NCBI GenBank assembly: GCA_027604685.1
Contig: JADHYX010000054.1
Span: 1-64,000 of the forward strand
Direction of reading: 5' to 3'
Length of the DNA: 64,000 nucleotides
Source: Lobulomyces angularis
Lineage: Eukaryota > Chytridiomycota > Chytridiomycetes > Lobulomycetales > Lobulomycetaceae
Shown here: one piece after another, positions 48,058-59,865 of the stretch
Layout of the letters: the number at the start of each line of letters is the position of its first letter
How positions within the stretch are numbered: position 1 is the stretch's first letter
Notes under the pieces: model-generated
Told to the model about the DNA's origin: nothing
The model's input: the letters and a program-made list of their open reading frames with translations, nothing else
Database searches by the model: none
Made by a program: the position numbers and the translations under genes

Positions 48058-48315
48058 ATGGACGATGTTGATGCACACAAATTTCCACATCTTAGAAGTA
48101 CAGTACATAAAAAAAAAAACATTCTTCAAACACAAATTTCAAAAAAAGAAAGAGAAGGTATAGATAACACACCACTATCTTTCAAAGATAAGATTAAAAG
48201 CTTTTTCTTCATAATTATGTTCTTGTCGATAATTGTACTTGCCTACAAAATCTTTTCCATTTTTGATGGAAAAAAAAATGTGATAACTGGAAGTTTTCTT
48301 ACTGATAATTATTAA
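48058..48315 (+). CDS. Small tail-anchored membrane protein, unknown
   Basis: A single exon of 85 codons starts at the first ATG after the poly(A) tract. The N-terminal 48 residues are charged and Lys-rich. A hydrophobic segment FFFIIMFLSIIVLAYKIF spans residues about 49-67, and a short hydrophilic end follows. This is the layout of a small single-pass (signal-anchored or tail-anchored) ER or mitochondrial protein. No family was recognised. The minus strand overlaps with a weaker frame, which is judged a shadow. Confidence 0.5.
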   Translation: MDDVDAHKFPHLRSTVHKKKNILQTQISKKEREGIDNTPLSFKDKIKSFFFIIMFLSIIVLAYKIFSIFDGKKNVITGSFLTDNY

Positions 48316-48720
48316 AAAATTTTTTAAATTATTCAATTTTTTTAGTTTTTTTTTGGATATATCAAACGTTTTTCTATTATTCTTTTTCATTAAGTGATAA
48401 TTACATAAATCTATACATATATATATATTTTTTTTTTTTTTTTGTTATAGAAAAGGTAGCCTGGATTAAGAGGTTTATGTATTAATTAAATCGCATAATT
48501 AAGAAAAAGATATTGAACTTGAAAAAATTCAAAAATATAGAAATATAAACGTCATATTATTATAGTGTTTTGAGTAACAAACTTCAATTATTTTTTTGCA
48601 GAATCAAATAAATTTAGAGAATGAATCAAAGATTAAAAAGTAACCCCAGTTACCATTATTCATCAGCAGTTTCTTCTAAAAAAAAACCTTTTTTCTCTGA
48701 TTCTTTTGGGTATAGCTTTT
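48316..48720. other. Intergenic between convergent genes
   Basis: AT-rich, including an alternating TA stretch then T-run near 48410-48440. No gene. Confidence 0.4.
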
Positions 48721-50323
48721 TCAGTTGTGAGAATCTATTTTCATGTTAAATGTGGGTGGCAATGTTGTATTTTGTGAAACACTCACTGGTGTCAAATTTG
48801 AAATAAATTCCTGGTTTTTCGCGTTGTTATTTGTCAAGTTTTTTATTAATAAAATCGAATATTCCTTGACATCTAAAAAGAAAAATAAAAAAAATAAATT
48901 AATAAAAAAAATAAAACATAATAATTTCAGAAAGAAACTGAATAATTTCCAATTTGCTACATAAGTACTTACAGGGGTTATGGTCATCAATTTGGCACTG
49001 GTTTAAAATTAAGGGTAAAAAACCTAATCTTCTCACCTCGTCTTGAACTTCGCTGTTATCATTACTTGTCAAAAAACATAAAGCCTTTATTATATCTCTT
49101 TTCAATAAAAAGAGAACACTGTCAAAAGGCTTCTTTTCTGACGGAACTACTAGGGTTGCTTTACTTTGAAGTTTGTCCATCCAATACAAAAACCACATCA
49201 AAGATTCCATCAAGGTATAGTTTATTATTAAAAGTCGCCGTAAATCTTCACTTAAGGTCTCAAGGGACTTTGATATAATTTTGGTAATTAATACTGCATA
49301 TTCCAGATATTTTAAATTAAAAAAAGCATCAGGTAATTGAACGTGAAGTTCCGCAGAACATGGGATGCTTTCTTTAAAAGTGGATTTTTCTAACTTTAGC
49401 ATCAATTTTAGCAGCCCACAAAAATATTCAATAGATTTAAAATCAATATTAACCTCGTCACTTAACAGCATTTCCAGCGTTACCTTCAAAATTAATCCTT
49501 GACTTTCATTAAAATATTCATTTTCATGAACAACTTCATCTGTTTGTAGCACTCTCTTTATTAAATTTTTTGCGGTGTAGCATACTAACAGATTTTTTAG
49601 AATTTCCCAACTAAAATATAAGAGATTTTAATATTTCGATTTCACATTATTAAAACTTACACTAAATTTTGGCAAAGGTCATCAGTTCTACAATTGTCAT
49701 CATTTAAGACAAAAATTAGAAATTTTAGGCCGATATCACTATTCAAAACAGCACGGCAGTTTTCAGCATTATTTTTCATTAAATTATGAAAAAAAATCAA
49801 AATTATTCCTTGCAGGTAAGTTATCTGCAGCATATTCCTAATTTAAAATAAAAATATTAAATTCCAATCCAAAATTTTTTTATTATAGAGTACAAAATTA
49901 ATTATCTTCTTCATTGGTTACTTTTAACTACTTACAACAAAATATAGTCATCGGTAAAAAAACTGTTGATAATGGTATTTTGGGTTCTTTCGTTATTTGT
50001 TGATAAATTAGAAAACAGTTGAGCACAAATTTTCAACAGTGTTTTTTTATCAACACTATCATTAGAAATTTTCATTTTTATTAGTAGGTCTTTAACGAAT
50101 AGTATCAATCTCAAATAAAATTTACTTTGACTAAAATTGGAAACTATTAAATAAAATTAAACTTTTTTCTTTTTTACCAAATTATATTTTGGTTTTCACT
50201 AGTTGTAGCTAGATTTCTAATTTTACTTATTGTCTTAATGGCTAAATCCGCATTTTCAAGAGTTAGGTCGACGTTCTCTATTAGCACTACTATGTCATCA
50301 GAGATTGTAAAGTTTTTGGTCAT
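48721..50323 (-). CDS. ATXN10: Ataxin-10 homologue (armadillo-like; yeast Ctr86 family)
   Basis: The C-terminal ataxin-10 domain is clear: FLLKRDIIKALCFLTSNDNS, EVQDEVRRLGFLPLILNQCQ, IDDHNPC, then after an intron (about 48875-48971) DVKEYSILLIKNLTNNNAKN and QEFISNL. The N-terminal part is helical repeat sequence (AIKTISKIRNLATTSENQN, LLKICAQLFSNLSTNNERTQ, NNAENCRAVLNSD) as in armadillo proteins. The start MTKNFTISDDIVVLIENVDL is the first ATG after stops. Ataxin-10 family members act in cytokinesis and, in animals, at basal bodies and in ciliary transition-zone biology; yeast Ctr86 is essential. The product is about 430 aa, similar to fungal homologues. Confidence 0.83.
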
Positions 50324-50659
50324 TTCTTTACTTTGTAATTTTAAAAATTTCTCAAAAACTTTCTTAATCTAAGAGTATTACAAAAAGCTGTTAAATTCAG
50401 TCAAAATCTACAAAGAATAGATAAGGATAAGGAATAAGATTTTTGGTAATGAATAAGTATATTTTTTTTTTTTTTTTTGATGTATTAAGAAATTATTAAA
50501 AAGAAAATGAAAACAACTTTAACCAAAAAAAAAAACAAAAATTAAATTAATTTAAATAAATAAAAAAGAACAAAAGACAAATAACTATAAGGTTTTAATT
50601 TTTAGGTAAAATATATACAATATATACAAAGGACAACAAAAAAATGTTTATAGGTCGCT
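50324..50659. other. Intergenic
   Basis: AT-rich gap including a T-run at about 50461-50479. No gene. Confidence 0.4.
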
Positions 50660-51509
50660 TCATGCACTGTTATGAATGTCTAATAGAAGCAAAGCGACTT
50701 CGTTATCATTAATTACATTTTCTCGTAGCATTTTAGGTTCTCTCAAAGGAGAAGCCTCAGGAGTTAAGTAGTTTAACTTGACTGTAGGAGGTCGGAGGTA
50801 ATTATTATTGTCAGTTGGACAGTTATACTGCGTAAAATTTGGTTTCTTTAAAGATTGGGCATACTTCGGTGAGCAGCAGGGAGTGTTAACGGAAAATTTC
50901 ATAAGATTTAAGTTTGAGGTATTCGTAAGGCTATTTGTTTGAGAGATGGAAGTATTATAAGGAGCATTTGTCGTCGTAGTTGTGGTAGCTGTCGTCGAGG
51001 GTGATGGTGGAGTAAAAGTAAAGTTTGGTTTAACTTGACAAGTAAATTTTGGTGGTGCTGCCAAGTCTTTCTTCTTTTGTACTTGGCTATTAATTATCCT
51101 ATGCAAGGGCTTTTGTCTTGGTACTACTTTAGGATACTTTTTATACCACAATGTTTGGACTTCTTCAAATGTACGGTCAGTCCAACCTTAAAATGAAAAT
51201 TAGTTTTCTTTTTTTGAAAATACTTTATTTTTATTACCATATTTTACTTTTACCACAGCCAGTTCAATTCTTTTTTTAAACAACGCAGTTCTCTGTATAA
51301 AAAGCATTAGTTTTAGAGTAAGGAATTTTTTTTTTTACCCGTGAAATTTCAGATCTCTTTAAAACAGCATCAATCATTTTTTGATTTTTTGAACAACTTG
51401 AATTTATTTTTACTTCTTCAGTGTTGAGATTTTTTTGTTTGAGATGGTCAGAAAAGTTTTTTAAGGTTTCCATCTCATTTACTGCTTCATTGTATGTTAT
51501 TGTCGTCAT
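50660..51509 (-). CDS. Hypothetical protein, 3 exons, low-complexity C-terminus
   Basis: Exon 1 (51509 to about 51340) begins MTTITYNEAVNEMETLKNFS. A short exon encodes TALFKKRIELAVVKVKYG, and the last (from about 51187 to 50660) starts GWTDRTFEEVQTLWYKKYPK. The N-terminal 100 residues look helical and basic. The rest is Pro/Thr/Asn-rich and disordered, with a run of threonines (STTATTTTTTN) and a PEASPLREPK stretch; it ends NDNEVALLLLDIHNSA. No known domain was recognised. In-phase introns and a long frame support a real gene. Confidence 0.6.
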
Positions 51510-52608
51510 TTTTCTTTAAATTAAACTTTTTAAAAAAAAAAAAGAAAAGGGAGTTCTATTTTTTTTTTATAATTTTTTTTTTTATCAAATTTTTTTTTTT
51601 AATTAAAAATTTCTTTTTTAATATAATTTTAAATTGAAACCAAATTTTAAATCTCCGACGTGTCATTTTAAAAACTTTTTTTAAAAACGGGTGTTTTCTT
51701 TTTTTTCTTTTTGACAAATGCTGTGATTTTTATTTGTAATAGCTCATCTTTTTCTATTTTTTTAGAAAAAATTAAAATTAATATTAAAATGTACGAATTT
51801 CAAAATTTTGTTTTTAACAGAAATTAAATTTTTACAATTTTCGCGTTTTAAGATGGTAATTAATTGGTAATTATTTTTAAATTGCTAAGTCTTTCATTCT
51901 CTGCGTTGCTGCGCACTGAAATTATTAATTTAAAAAAAGAAAATGCAACGGAACGTTATAGTAAAGCATCACCATTTGTCCAATACCTTCTGTATATATT
52001 TTATGCATTTTCATCATATCGGTTAGTCATGAGTTTGGCCTCCCATTTTACTTAATTTCTTAAGTCATGAAATAGTTATTGATCTGTACTTGCACAACTT
52101 GCACTACATAAGGACAATTTAAGAAAACCTCATTTTTTTGAATTATAATGAAATATTTTATTTGCATTTTCGTTTCGTCTATATTGTTTATAGTTGTTGC
52201 CTAGTATTCAACAGCTGTTTTTATGGACTTCTGTTTTTAAATTTTACATCAATACTATAAAAATAAACACTCCATAATAATTTAGAGCTAAGTTTCATTA
52301 TAATATTCAAAAAATATTTCTTAATGGGGCAAGGTTTTACCGTCCTTTCAAGCAAGCACTACTACCTGTATGATACTCCCTTTTTTTTTTTTTTTAATTT
52401 AATCTTAATTTTTATCACGTAGAATTCATGTTATAGATCACTTAAAAAAATTGATTAAAGCATCTAAATTGTTTCTCTTTAAATTAAATTTAAAAAAATT
52501 TCAAATTTCAATTTCAATAAACAAAAGTAAACAAATTCGCGTTTTTAAAAAAAAAAAAAAATTTATAAAAGACTTTGTCTATGGAAAAAAAAATTTTTTT
52601 TAAAAAAG
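51510..52608. other. AT-rich intergenic between divergent genes
   Basis: Homopolymer-rich sequence. A short frame at 51864-52055 has no coding character. No gene seen. Confidence 0.5.
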
Positions 52609-53257
52609 ATGGCAAGAAGTGATGAAGTAACAGCAAGATTAACAGATACTAGTAAATACACTGGAAGTCACAAGGAAAGGTTTGATGAAGATGGAAACGG
52701 TAAAAAAATAAAGAAAAGAAATTTTTGTAATTGGTTATTTTTTTGTAAGGAAAGGGAATTCAAGGAAGATCCAATCGGGTACTAAACGATGGAAGTACTA
52801 GTTCCAGTTCAAGAAACCATGAATTGGATGGAAGTGTGAAACTTGAAAAGAAAGTTGTTGTTAAACCTAAAACCGACTCAGAAACTTACGGTTTTTTTTT
52901 TTTTTTTTAAATTAAAATATTTATTTTTTTAGGTTCAAAACCAAAAGTTATCACTGTTTATCAATAGTAAAATTATATTCAATTGTAAAAACAAATTACC
53001 TAATTTTTACTTTTAGTGCTGATAAAAATCATACAGGAGAAAAGTACGTAATGACAAAGCAAAAGTTTCCAACAGTGAAGCAACTCAACGAAGCTACCAT
53101 TAAGTTAATCCCGACAGGTAAACCGAAATTGCTCCTCAATAGAGACTTAAAGGAAGTTAAGTTTGATGATTTGGTGGATGGTGAAAAATATCTTTCCATT
53201 ACTGCTTTTGATTTAAAAAAACTTGAAACTCAAAAGTTACCAGCAAAATTCAATTAG
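52609..53257 (+). CDS. Apicortin (partial p25alpha/TPPP motif plus doublecortin domain)
   Basis: Exons 52609-52699, 52750-52890, 52933-52966 and 53017-53257 join in phase to 168 aa. Residues 6-36 (VTARLTDTSKYTGSHKERFD, then GNGKGIQGR) are the C-terminal signature of p25alpha/TPPP proteins. From about residue 77, KPKVITVYQYADKNHTGEKY, FPTVKQLNEATIKLIPTGKP and DLVDGEKYLSITAFDLKKLE form a doublecortin domain. This combination defines apicortin, known from apicomplexans and chromerids, Trichoplax and some zoosporic fungi. Doublecortin and p25alpha both bind microtubules; in Toxoplasma the apicortin-like protein DCX sits in the conoid. The linker is short and Ser-rich. The gene is complete. Confidence 0.9.
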
Positions 53258-53459
53258 TAACTTTTACAATGTAATTAATTTTTTTTTTTTTTTTTAATAA
53301 ATTAGTTTTTTTTATTTTAATAAAATTATTTTTTTTTTAATGAAAATTTTTTTCTTTAAACAAAAAAAAAAAACCAGAAGTTTTTGCTGAGTTTCTTCTA
53401 TAAATATTAATATAGCAGATTCTCTTATTTAAAAATATAAATAAAATACTTTTTATTTT

Positions 53460-54782
53460 TTAACACCAACCAAATTTTTTTTTTTCAATAAATTCTTTTT
53501 TAAACCTCGAATAATCAGCACCGTACACGTTATTAGGTGACTGGTCCATAACATTACCAACATGCAGTTGCTCTTCTTCCCTATTAAAATTTCTCACATT
53601 TCTAGTGTCACCCAAACCAAAACTACTGAAATAAATCTTTTTTTTTTCTCTTGTTGGTGGAGGATTTGTAAATTCATCTTTCGTGACTGATAAAAAAGTA
53701 AAATCATCAACATCATCTTCATCTATTTTCTTTTTGTTATTAAATTTGGTGGTATCATTAATTAATGTAATGTTAAATATATCATTATCTATTCTATTTT
53801 TCATTTTCAACTCTTCTTTACTCGATTCTTTTAATTTTTCCATATAGTCCTCTTCACTCTCTATTCCTTTTTCTAAAACTTGGGTTTTTCTATTTTTGAA
53901 CTTTTCATAGTGATTTTCAACAATTTTAGTGCTAAATATTGAATAAAATATTTGGAAGTTAATTTATTTTTTTTATTTCTATTTTTTTATTTCACTTTTG
54001 CGAAGTGGTCCAAGTTAAAGAGTCTCTAACTGGTTTACCATTCAGATCAATAAAAGTTTGTTGTTCCTTTACAACGGTATACAATTTATTTTTATTATAA
54101 TTTAACTCTTTCTCTTTTAAATTTTCCTCCTCTTCTAATAAAATTGATTGATTAAAAATTTCCTTAATCCCACCTAAATAGAAAAAAAAAAAAAGTTAAA
54201 AAGTAAAATTTTTTTTTATTTCTTCTTAATTAAAAAATTTACTTTTTTTTATTGTTTTTTGTCCATAAGTTAGATTCCGTGGTATGTCTCCTATCTCAAG
54301 GATCGTTTTACCTATTATTTGACTGTGCGAGTATCGGTAGTTTTTGTACTCCTTTCTTTCAATGTCTTCCTATAAGTCCTTTAGTAAATTCTTATTTTTT
54401 TTTTTTTTTTTTTTTTNNNNNNNNNNTAATGGGTTTTGAGCTACTGGTGTAATTAAACTTGCAGCCTAGAATCATAAATTTTTTTTAAATTTTTATTTTT
54501 CTTTTGTTTTATTTACATCAACTATCGTTTTTTTAAAATCACCACTAGTGTTTTCAACCTTTTTACTTTTTACATTGACATAGTTATTTTTATAACATCC
54601 TGGAAATTTGTTTTTTGGGTTACTACTCTCTTCGTGGTTATAAATTAATTCTTTGGTAGAAACAGGTTCAAAACCTAGTGATATCCCTGCAGCTCTCTAA
54701 AATTGAACCTTAAATTTTTCTGTTTCTTTTTTTTCTTCACCTGCATTGTTGTTGTGGTTTTATTATAATAATTTCCTTTCAT
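53460..54782 (-). CDS. Hypothetical charged protein, multi-exon, interrupted by assembly gap
   Basis: A plausible exon chain runs from MKGNYYNKTTTTMQ (54782) through RAAGISLGFEPVSTKELIYN (about 54700-54520), AASLITPVAQNPL (about 54465-54430), the gap of Ns, KEIFNQSILLEEEENLKEKE with FIDLNGKPVRDSLTWTTSQK (about 54175-54000), TKIVENHYEKFKNRKTQVLE (about 53940) and the last exon 53843-53460 ending KKEFIEKKKFGWC. The protein is Lys/Glu/Asn-rich with possible coiled coil. No domain was recognised. Exons next to the gap are incomplete, so the true sequence is longer than can be read. Confidence 0.5.
54417..54426. other. Run of Ns (assembly gap)
   Basis: Ten Ns follow a long T-run in the middle of a minus-strand gene. 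The gap probably reflects collapsed homopolymer sequence; its true length is unknown. Confidence 0.95.
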
Positions 54783-54963
54783 TTTAACAAAAAAAATTTT
54801 CGTGTTTTGTAAAAACCAACTTTTTTTCTTATTTTTTAAAAATGAAACCCAACCTTTTTCTTATTTAGAAAAGAAATAAAAACCAATTTTTTTTTTTTTT
54901 TTTTTTACTTAAAAAAATGTATATCTAAATATGTACAAGTTTAAAAAAAAAATATATTAAGAA

Positions 54964-56138
54964 TTATGGTTCCATTAACATAAATTGATCAATGAAGGGT
55001 AAGACGTCACTGTATTCCGTGTTACTTACAATGGAGGTATTAAATTCATTAATCATGTAATCTTTGTTTCTGTATTCAGGTTTATTAAAAGAACAACCCT
55101 GTGTTTGATCATAGTTGTTGCAGTTTGAATGTCTTATATCAAGTTCTTCCAAAAAATTTATTTCTTCTTTTAGTGCAATCAAGGCTGGATTTGGCATTAT
55201 ACGGTTATTTGCTGTTTTTGGTATTATTAGATTATTAGTTTCCAATGCCGGATTATTGCAGAACTGTAAAAAATTAGTATAATCGAGATTGCGTAAACTC
55301 CTGTTCGGAACATTTTTCCTTTTGTTAATAAAAAAAGTGGAATTCAATATTCCTTTTTGTAGAGAGGCAGTAGAAGGAATATAAATATTTTTTTCTAAGT
55401 GAGAGTTTTCATCATTTTTAAATGTAGTGGAACTAGTTAAAGAGTCAAGTTCTTGAATCCAGCTATTCTCAGTATCATTTTCTTTAAAGTTGTCGTTAAA
55501 ATTTTGATCACTTGAAGCAAGAATAGAGTAAAGTTCTTGAATCAATTTAATATCATGTTCCTGCACACTGTTATAACGTGGGGGAGTAGTACGAACTGCA
55601 TCCATGTCGGTTTTATTTTCCATTACACTACAAACAACATCATTTTTGCATGTCTCTACCATATCGTCACTTCTAATATCTCCAGTATTTTTACAAACAC
55701 TTTTATGCCTATGAAGTGATTGTCTATTCTTCATTCTTTCGCTGCAAAACTAAAATAAAATGTTTTGGTATGAAAAAAAAAAAATAAAAAATTATGCATA
55801 CAGGGCATTTAATTGGCCGAATATCATTAAAATGTACTACAGCATGAGATTTAATATCACCCTTATGCCTTAGAGTTAAGTTGCACAGTTTCTCTCTTGA
55901 ACACCATAAACATTTTTGAACACCTAAATTGTATTTTTTTTTCATTAACTTTTTTTTTAAAAAAAAAAATTAGAAAACCTTTTTTGCAATGACATTTAAT
56001 AAAATGATTATATGTTTCTACTTCAGTAGAAAAAGTTTTGTGACAATTTAACCAAAGACAATTTGAGCGTTGATTAATAAAATTTGAATCAGAAATGGGA
56101 TCAACGGCTAACTTCATAATGTTTTTGGTAAAGATCAT
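54964..56138 (-). CDS. PacC/Rim101-like zinc-finger transcription factor
   Basis: Reading from ATG 56138, finger 1 is CLWLNCHKTFSTEVETYNHF with IKCH (C-x4-C, the W-containing PacC style). Finger 2 spans an intron: KCLWCSREKLCNLTLRHKGD then IKSHAVVH. Finger 3 spans another intron (about 55798-55750): IKCPFCSERMKNRQSLHRHK then SVC. The order, the HKGDIKSH and RPIKCP junctions and the tryptophans resemble PacC/Rim101, the pH-responsive regulator of ascomycetes. Finger 2 has altered spacing and finger 3 may end in Cys instead of His. The remaining 250 residues are Asn/Ser-rich with EHDIKLIQELYSIL and EEINFLEELDIR helices. Homology is at the level of fingers only; ambient-pH function is inference. 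Confidence 0.72.
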
Positions 56139-56801
56139 CAAATTTCTTCGCTATAAAAAAAAAAGGAAAAGAAATTTTTTTTCTTTTTTTGCATAGTTTA
56201 TATAAGTTTCAGAAAAAAGAACATCAAGATTGAAAGAATTTATTTATATGTTGTGCCACCAAGCTCCTGCATTTTTGTGAAAGAATAATATTTTTTATCA
56301 ACTAGTCTTGAATAGAAAAATAGACGAAAAAAAAAAAAAACTTAACTTAAAATAGGTTATATGAATGAGGGAATTAACCCTTTTTTACCTATTCTCGTTT
56401 TTTTTTAAACATGAAGAAACAGGCAGTTAATTAAAATTGTTGAGTTTTCCACTTTTTTTACAAATTAGAGGAATGAGTATATTTTAGTTTCTTTTTTAAA
56501 TGAGCAGGATATTTTACATCAAACATGCTTTGAAATTATTGATTTATGGTTTTTGGAAAAGCGAAACATGGTCGTTTTTATAACCTTATTTAATATTATT
56601 TCTACTTTTATGTTGTTACTGAATATGTGAATAAATATATTGTGCATTGAATAAGAATTTCAAATTAAAAAATCAAACATCGTGTTTACTAATATTAAGA
56701 AAATGGATTATGCCTAATATTAGATTAAGCTTCTAAGTTGAAGTGTTTTATGATTAAATAAATATACATAATTAAATATAAAAAAAAAACAAAAATTAAA
56801 T
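56139..56801. other. Intergenic
   Basis: AT-rich region between two minus-strand genes. No gene seen. Confidence 0.5.
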
Positions 56802-59800
56802 TTATCTCTTCACCATATTCACTATTTCTTTGATACCAGTTGGGAACCATCTGGTACCTTTATCACTAATATCTTCATAAAACAAGACTCCTTCATCGAA
56901 GTAAATAGTGATGCTTAAATTATCTTCCGAGACCAAACCATCTTCGCTGACTTGGAACAAGGCTTTTCCATTAACTGGATGTGGTTTTCTTAGAGGACTT
57001 AATATTAACCCATTCTCATTCAATGTTTTTTCAACCAGGTCCTTAAAAGTTAACCCAAAATCTCTACCAAATGTTTTCTTTAATTTATCAACTTTAACTT
57101 TTTTTTCTTCATTTTTGTTATATGATTTTGGTATCGAATTTAACATTCCTTTAGTTCCTAAACTTATCATATCTAGTCCTATCTTCAGTCCTATTTTCAT
57201 TTGGGTTAGGTTTTCAATATTGTTTTCCTTAAATATTTCCTTCCAGTTTTTGTACCAGTCACCAATTTCTTTCTTGTTGAAGTTTGGCTGATTAAACCAA
57301 ATAAACAAAACTTTATGCCAAACAGGAAAGAATTCTTTTTCGAATACGTTTTCGATTGTGTCGTTTGTAAGTAGGTTTTTGAACCTTAAAAAATATTCTA
57401 AAGGCTTTAAATTTGACTCTGTTGGGTTTAGATTTAATTCAGTCTGTAAACATTGTACTAATTTAGGTAATATGTGCTTAAAAATAAAACCTTCCATAAC
57501 CTTTTCTGAAAAAACCTATTTAATAAAATATTAATAAAAAAAAATATCTCTTGCGATTTTTTTTTTTACATCCTTCCATGGTTCTAATATTTCTGAAGCC
57601 AATTTATCTCTTGGATGCCAGTCCTTAAGATATAGACCCAGCTTAAATCTTAAATTTTCAAATATTTCTTTTTCTAAGGTTTCCTCGTCAAAAATTAAAA
57701 GCCAGGGATGTATCCAAGTATGAACTAAGTCAACATCAAATTTTGGATTCCAATTATTCAATTCCATTTTTAATTTTGGTAAAATTAGCTGATCTAGGAC
57801 ATTTAAATAAAGCCAATATGGTAATACACACTCTTTGGATGCATAGCTCGTAACATCCGCATCAATATCTTCATCAAACTCTTTCTTAGGATGCCATAAT
57901 TTTAATAGTTCAACTATTGCTTCAGGCTCTCTTATATTCCATTCATTGCTATAGTCATTTGATTATTTTTTCATTTTTTTAAAAAAACTTACTTAATAGC
58001 AGACCTCACTTTGGGTAACCAGTGTTTGTATAACATATTTTCATAACATGTCATCAACAATTCCGGTTGCGGTAAAATGTCCTCTTCTATCTCCTCACCA
58101 TAAAAGTTTAATTTTGGTTCATTTTTTGCTTCTTTTTTGTCACTTATATACCTGTCGTAACAAAACAGTTTCTTAAGTTTAAAAAAAGTTTTTTGTCCTG
58201 AAGTAGGTTGAGACAAAACATTCCATTTATGAAAAAAATTTTGAAAAAATTTCGCTAGTACGGTAAATACTACTTCGTCCAATTTTAATTGCAAATATTC
58301 TTGAAAGTAGTGATTTTCAAATTTTAAAAATAAATCCTCAAAATTTTTTATAATCCACTCTAATCTTAATTCGCTATTATTGTTATTAATGTCATCTAGA
58401 TTTTCCTTTAAACTATGTGGTATATCTAAATTTAGTGCTCTTTGCTGAAATTCTTTACACATGACTATTACTTCGTCAACTCTACCTTTTTTGTAGTTTT
58501 GCTCTCTTAACTTGTAATCTAGTTTTTTTATTTGAGTGGATTTATCCTCCACATTTCTTTTTTCACTAATCATAGCTTTTGTGTGATCAATTAAATCATT
58601 TGATGCTATATCTACTATTAGCAATAAATTATGCTTTAATTCAGGTAATCTGGTTTGAATATTTAATACTACTTGTTTTGAAGTTGAAAGTTCAGACAAG
58701 TGAGAAACTTCTCTAGCTTGCTTTCCGGTCATATCCACAATTTTTTGTGGTAGAGCTTCTCCTTCCAAGATTTCCTGTTCTTTAATTAAATCAGCAGCTG
58801 ACACATATTTTTTTTTGATTTTTTTTTTTGATTTTTTCCATCCATCATGCTTTACTAAAACAGGTTTTACTTCTTCCTCTTTAAGTCCAAGGGCTTCCTT
58901 TTTAATCCTTTGCTCTTCTTTTATAGCGTTTGTTCTTTCATCCATACCTCCAACACCAATTTTTCCTTGCCGCACCTTCACGTCTATAATTAGAAGAAAT
59001 TTAAAGATTTTCAATTATTTTTGAATTCATAAAAACCAAATATGTTCAACAGAGGAAAAAAATAAAGTTACCTATTGGGTTCACAATCCCTGACCCATCA
59101 CTTCCTAAACCTTCGCCTTTTTTATAGCCCATTTTTTGCATCATCTTTAACCCAAAGCCGGTGGTAGCTTTAGTAAAACTGGCAAAATTCTTATCAACTG
59201 GTCTAGGGGTAATTTTTGTTGTCAATAGTTGATTAGATGTTTTAAGCGGATTGGCAAAAACTTTCTTTGTTGCCTCTATTTGTACAGTTTTGGTTATATT
59301 TTTTTCTAAAGTTTTTTTTGTTAAATTTACATTTAAGGTTGATTGATTATTGAAGGAAGAAGTTATTGCAGGATCCAGACCCAAACCAGTTCGTGAGCCT
59401 AAACCACCTAGTCCAATCCCAAAGTGCTCTTCTTCTTCCAGTTCTTCCTCAGTAATTTCATGCCTTAAATCTGGCTCTTCTTCGTCATTGTCAGACTTCA
59501 CGTCTATAGACATTGCATCCCCGTCTGATGCAACTTCGTCTTCTTCATTGGAGGAGTCAGTTTCAGCCTTTTTAACAAAATCAACTTTTTGTGGTTTTTT
59601 ATAGTCGTCCATAAAACTAATATTATTATTATCCTCATAATCATCCTCCCCAAAAACCCCGTATAATGCATCTTGCTTGTTATGTTTTCTCTTTTTTCCT
59701 TAAAAAAATTAAAAAAAATTCATTTATTTCCATTTTTTTTTTTTTCGTAGACTAAAATTATCATTAGTTGTTCATTTTTTTACCATATAATTCTTCTTGA

Positions 59801-59865
59801 TCACTGTCACCTTGATCTGAACTATCTGCATCATCATATAAAAATTGATTTTTTTTTTTTCCCAT
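56802..59865 (-). CDS. TFIP11: TFIP11/Ntr1 (Spp382): G-patch spliceosome-disassembly factor
   Basis: TFIP11/Ntr1 activates the helicase Prp43/DHX15 to take apart the intron-lariat spliceosome. From the start MGKKKNQFLYDDADSSDQGD the acidic N-terminal TIP domain follows (DEEEPDLRHEITEEELEEEE, HFGIGLGGLG). The G-patch reads TTGFGLKMMQKMGYKKGEGL with GSDGSGIVNPI, interrupted by an intron, then DVKVRQGKIGVGG. The large helical GCFC/TIP domain follows (DGWKKSKKKIKKKYVSAADL, VVLNIQTRLPELKHNLLLIV, EENMLYKHWLPKVRSAIK-type end near 57989, LVHTWIHPWLLIF near 57740, GLYLKDWHPRDKLASEILEP). The C-terminal part includes the SVSEDGLVSEDNLSITIYFD-like region and ends at 56802. The gene appears complete. Confidence 0.9.

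Noticed and set aside
51864..52055. 63-codon plus-strand frame
   Set aside because: Isolated in a homopolymer-rich spacer with no domain or splice support.
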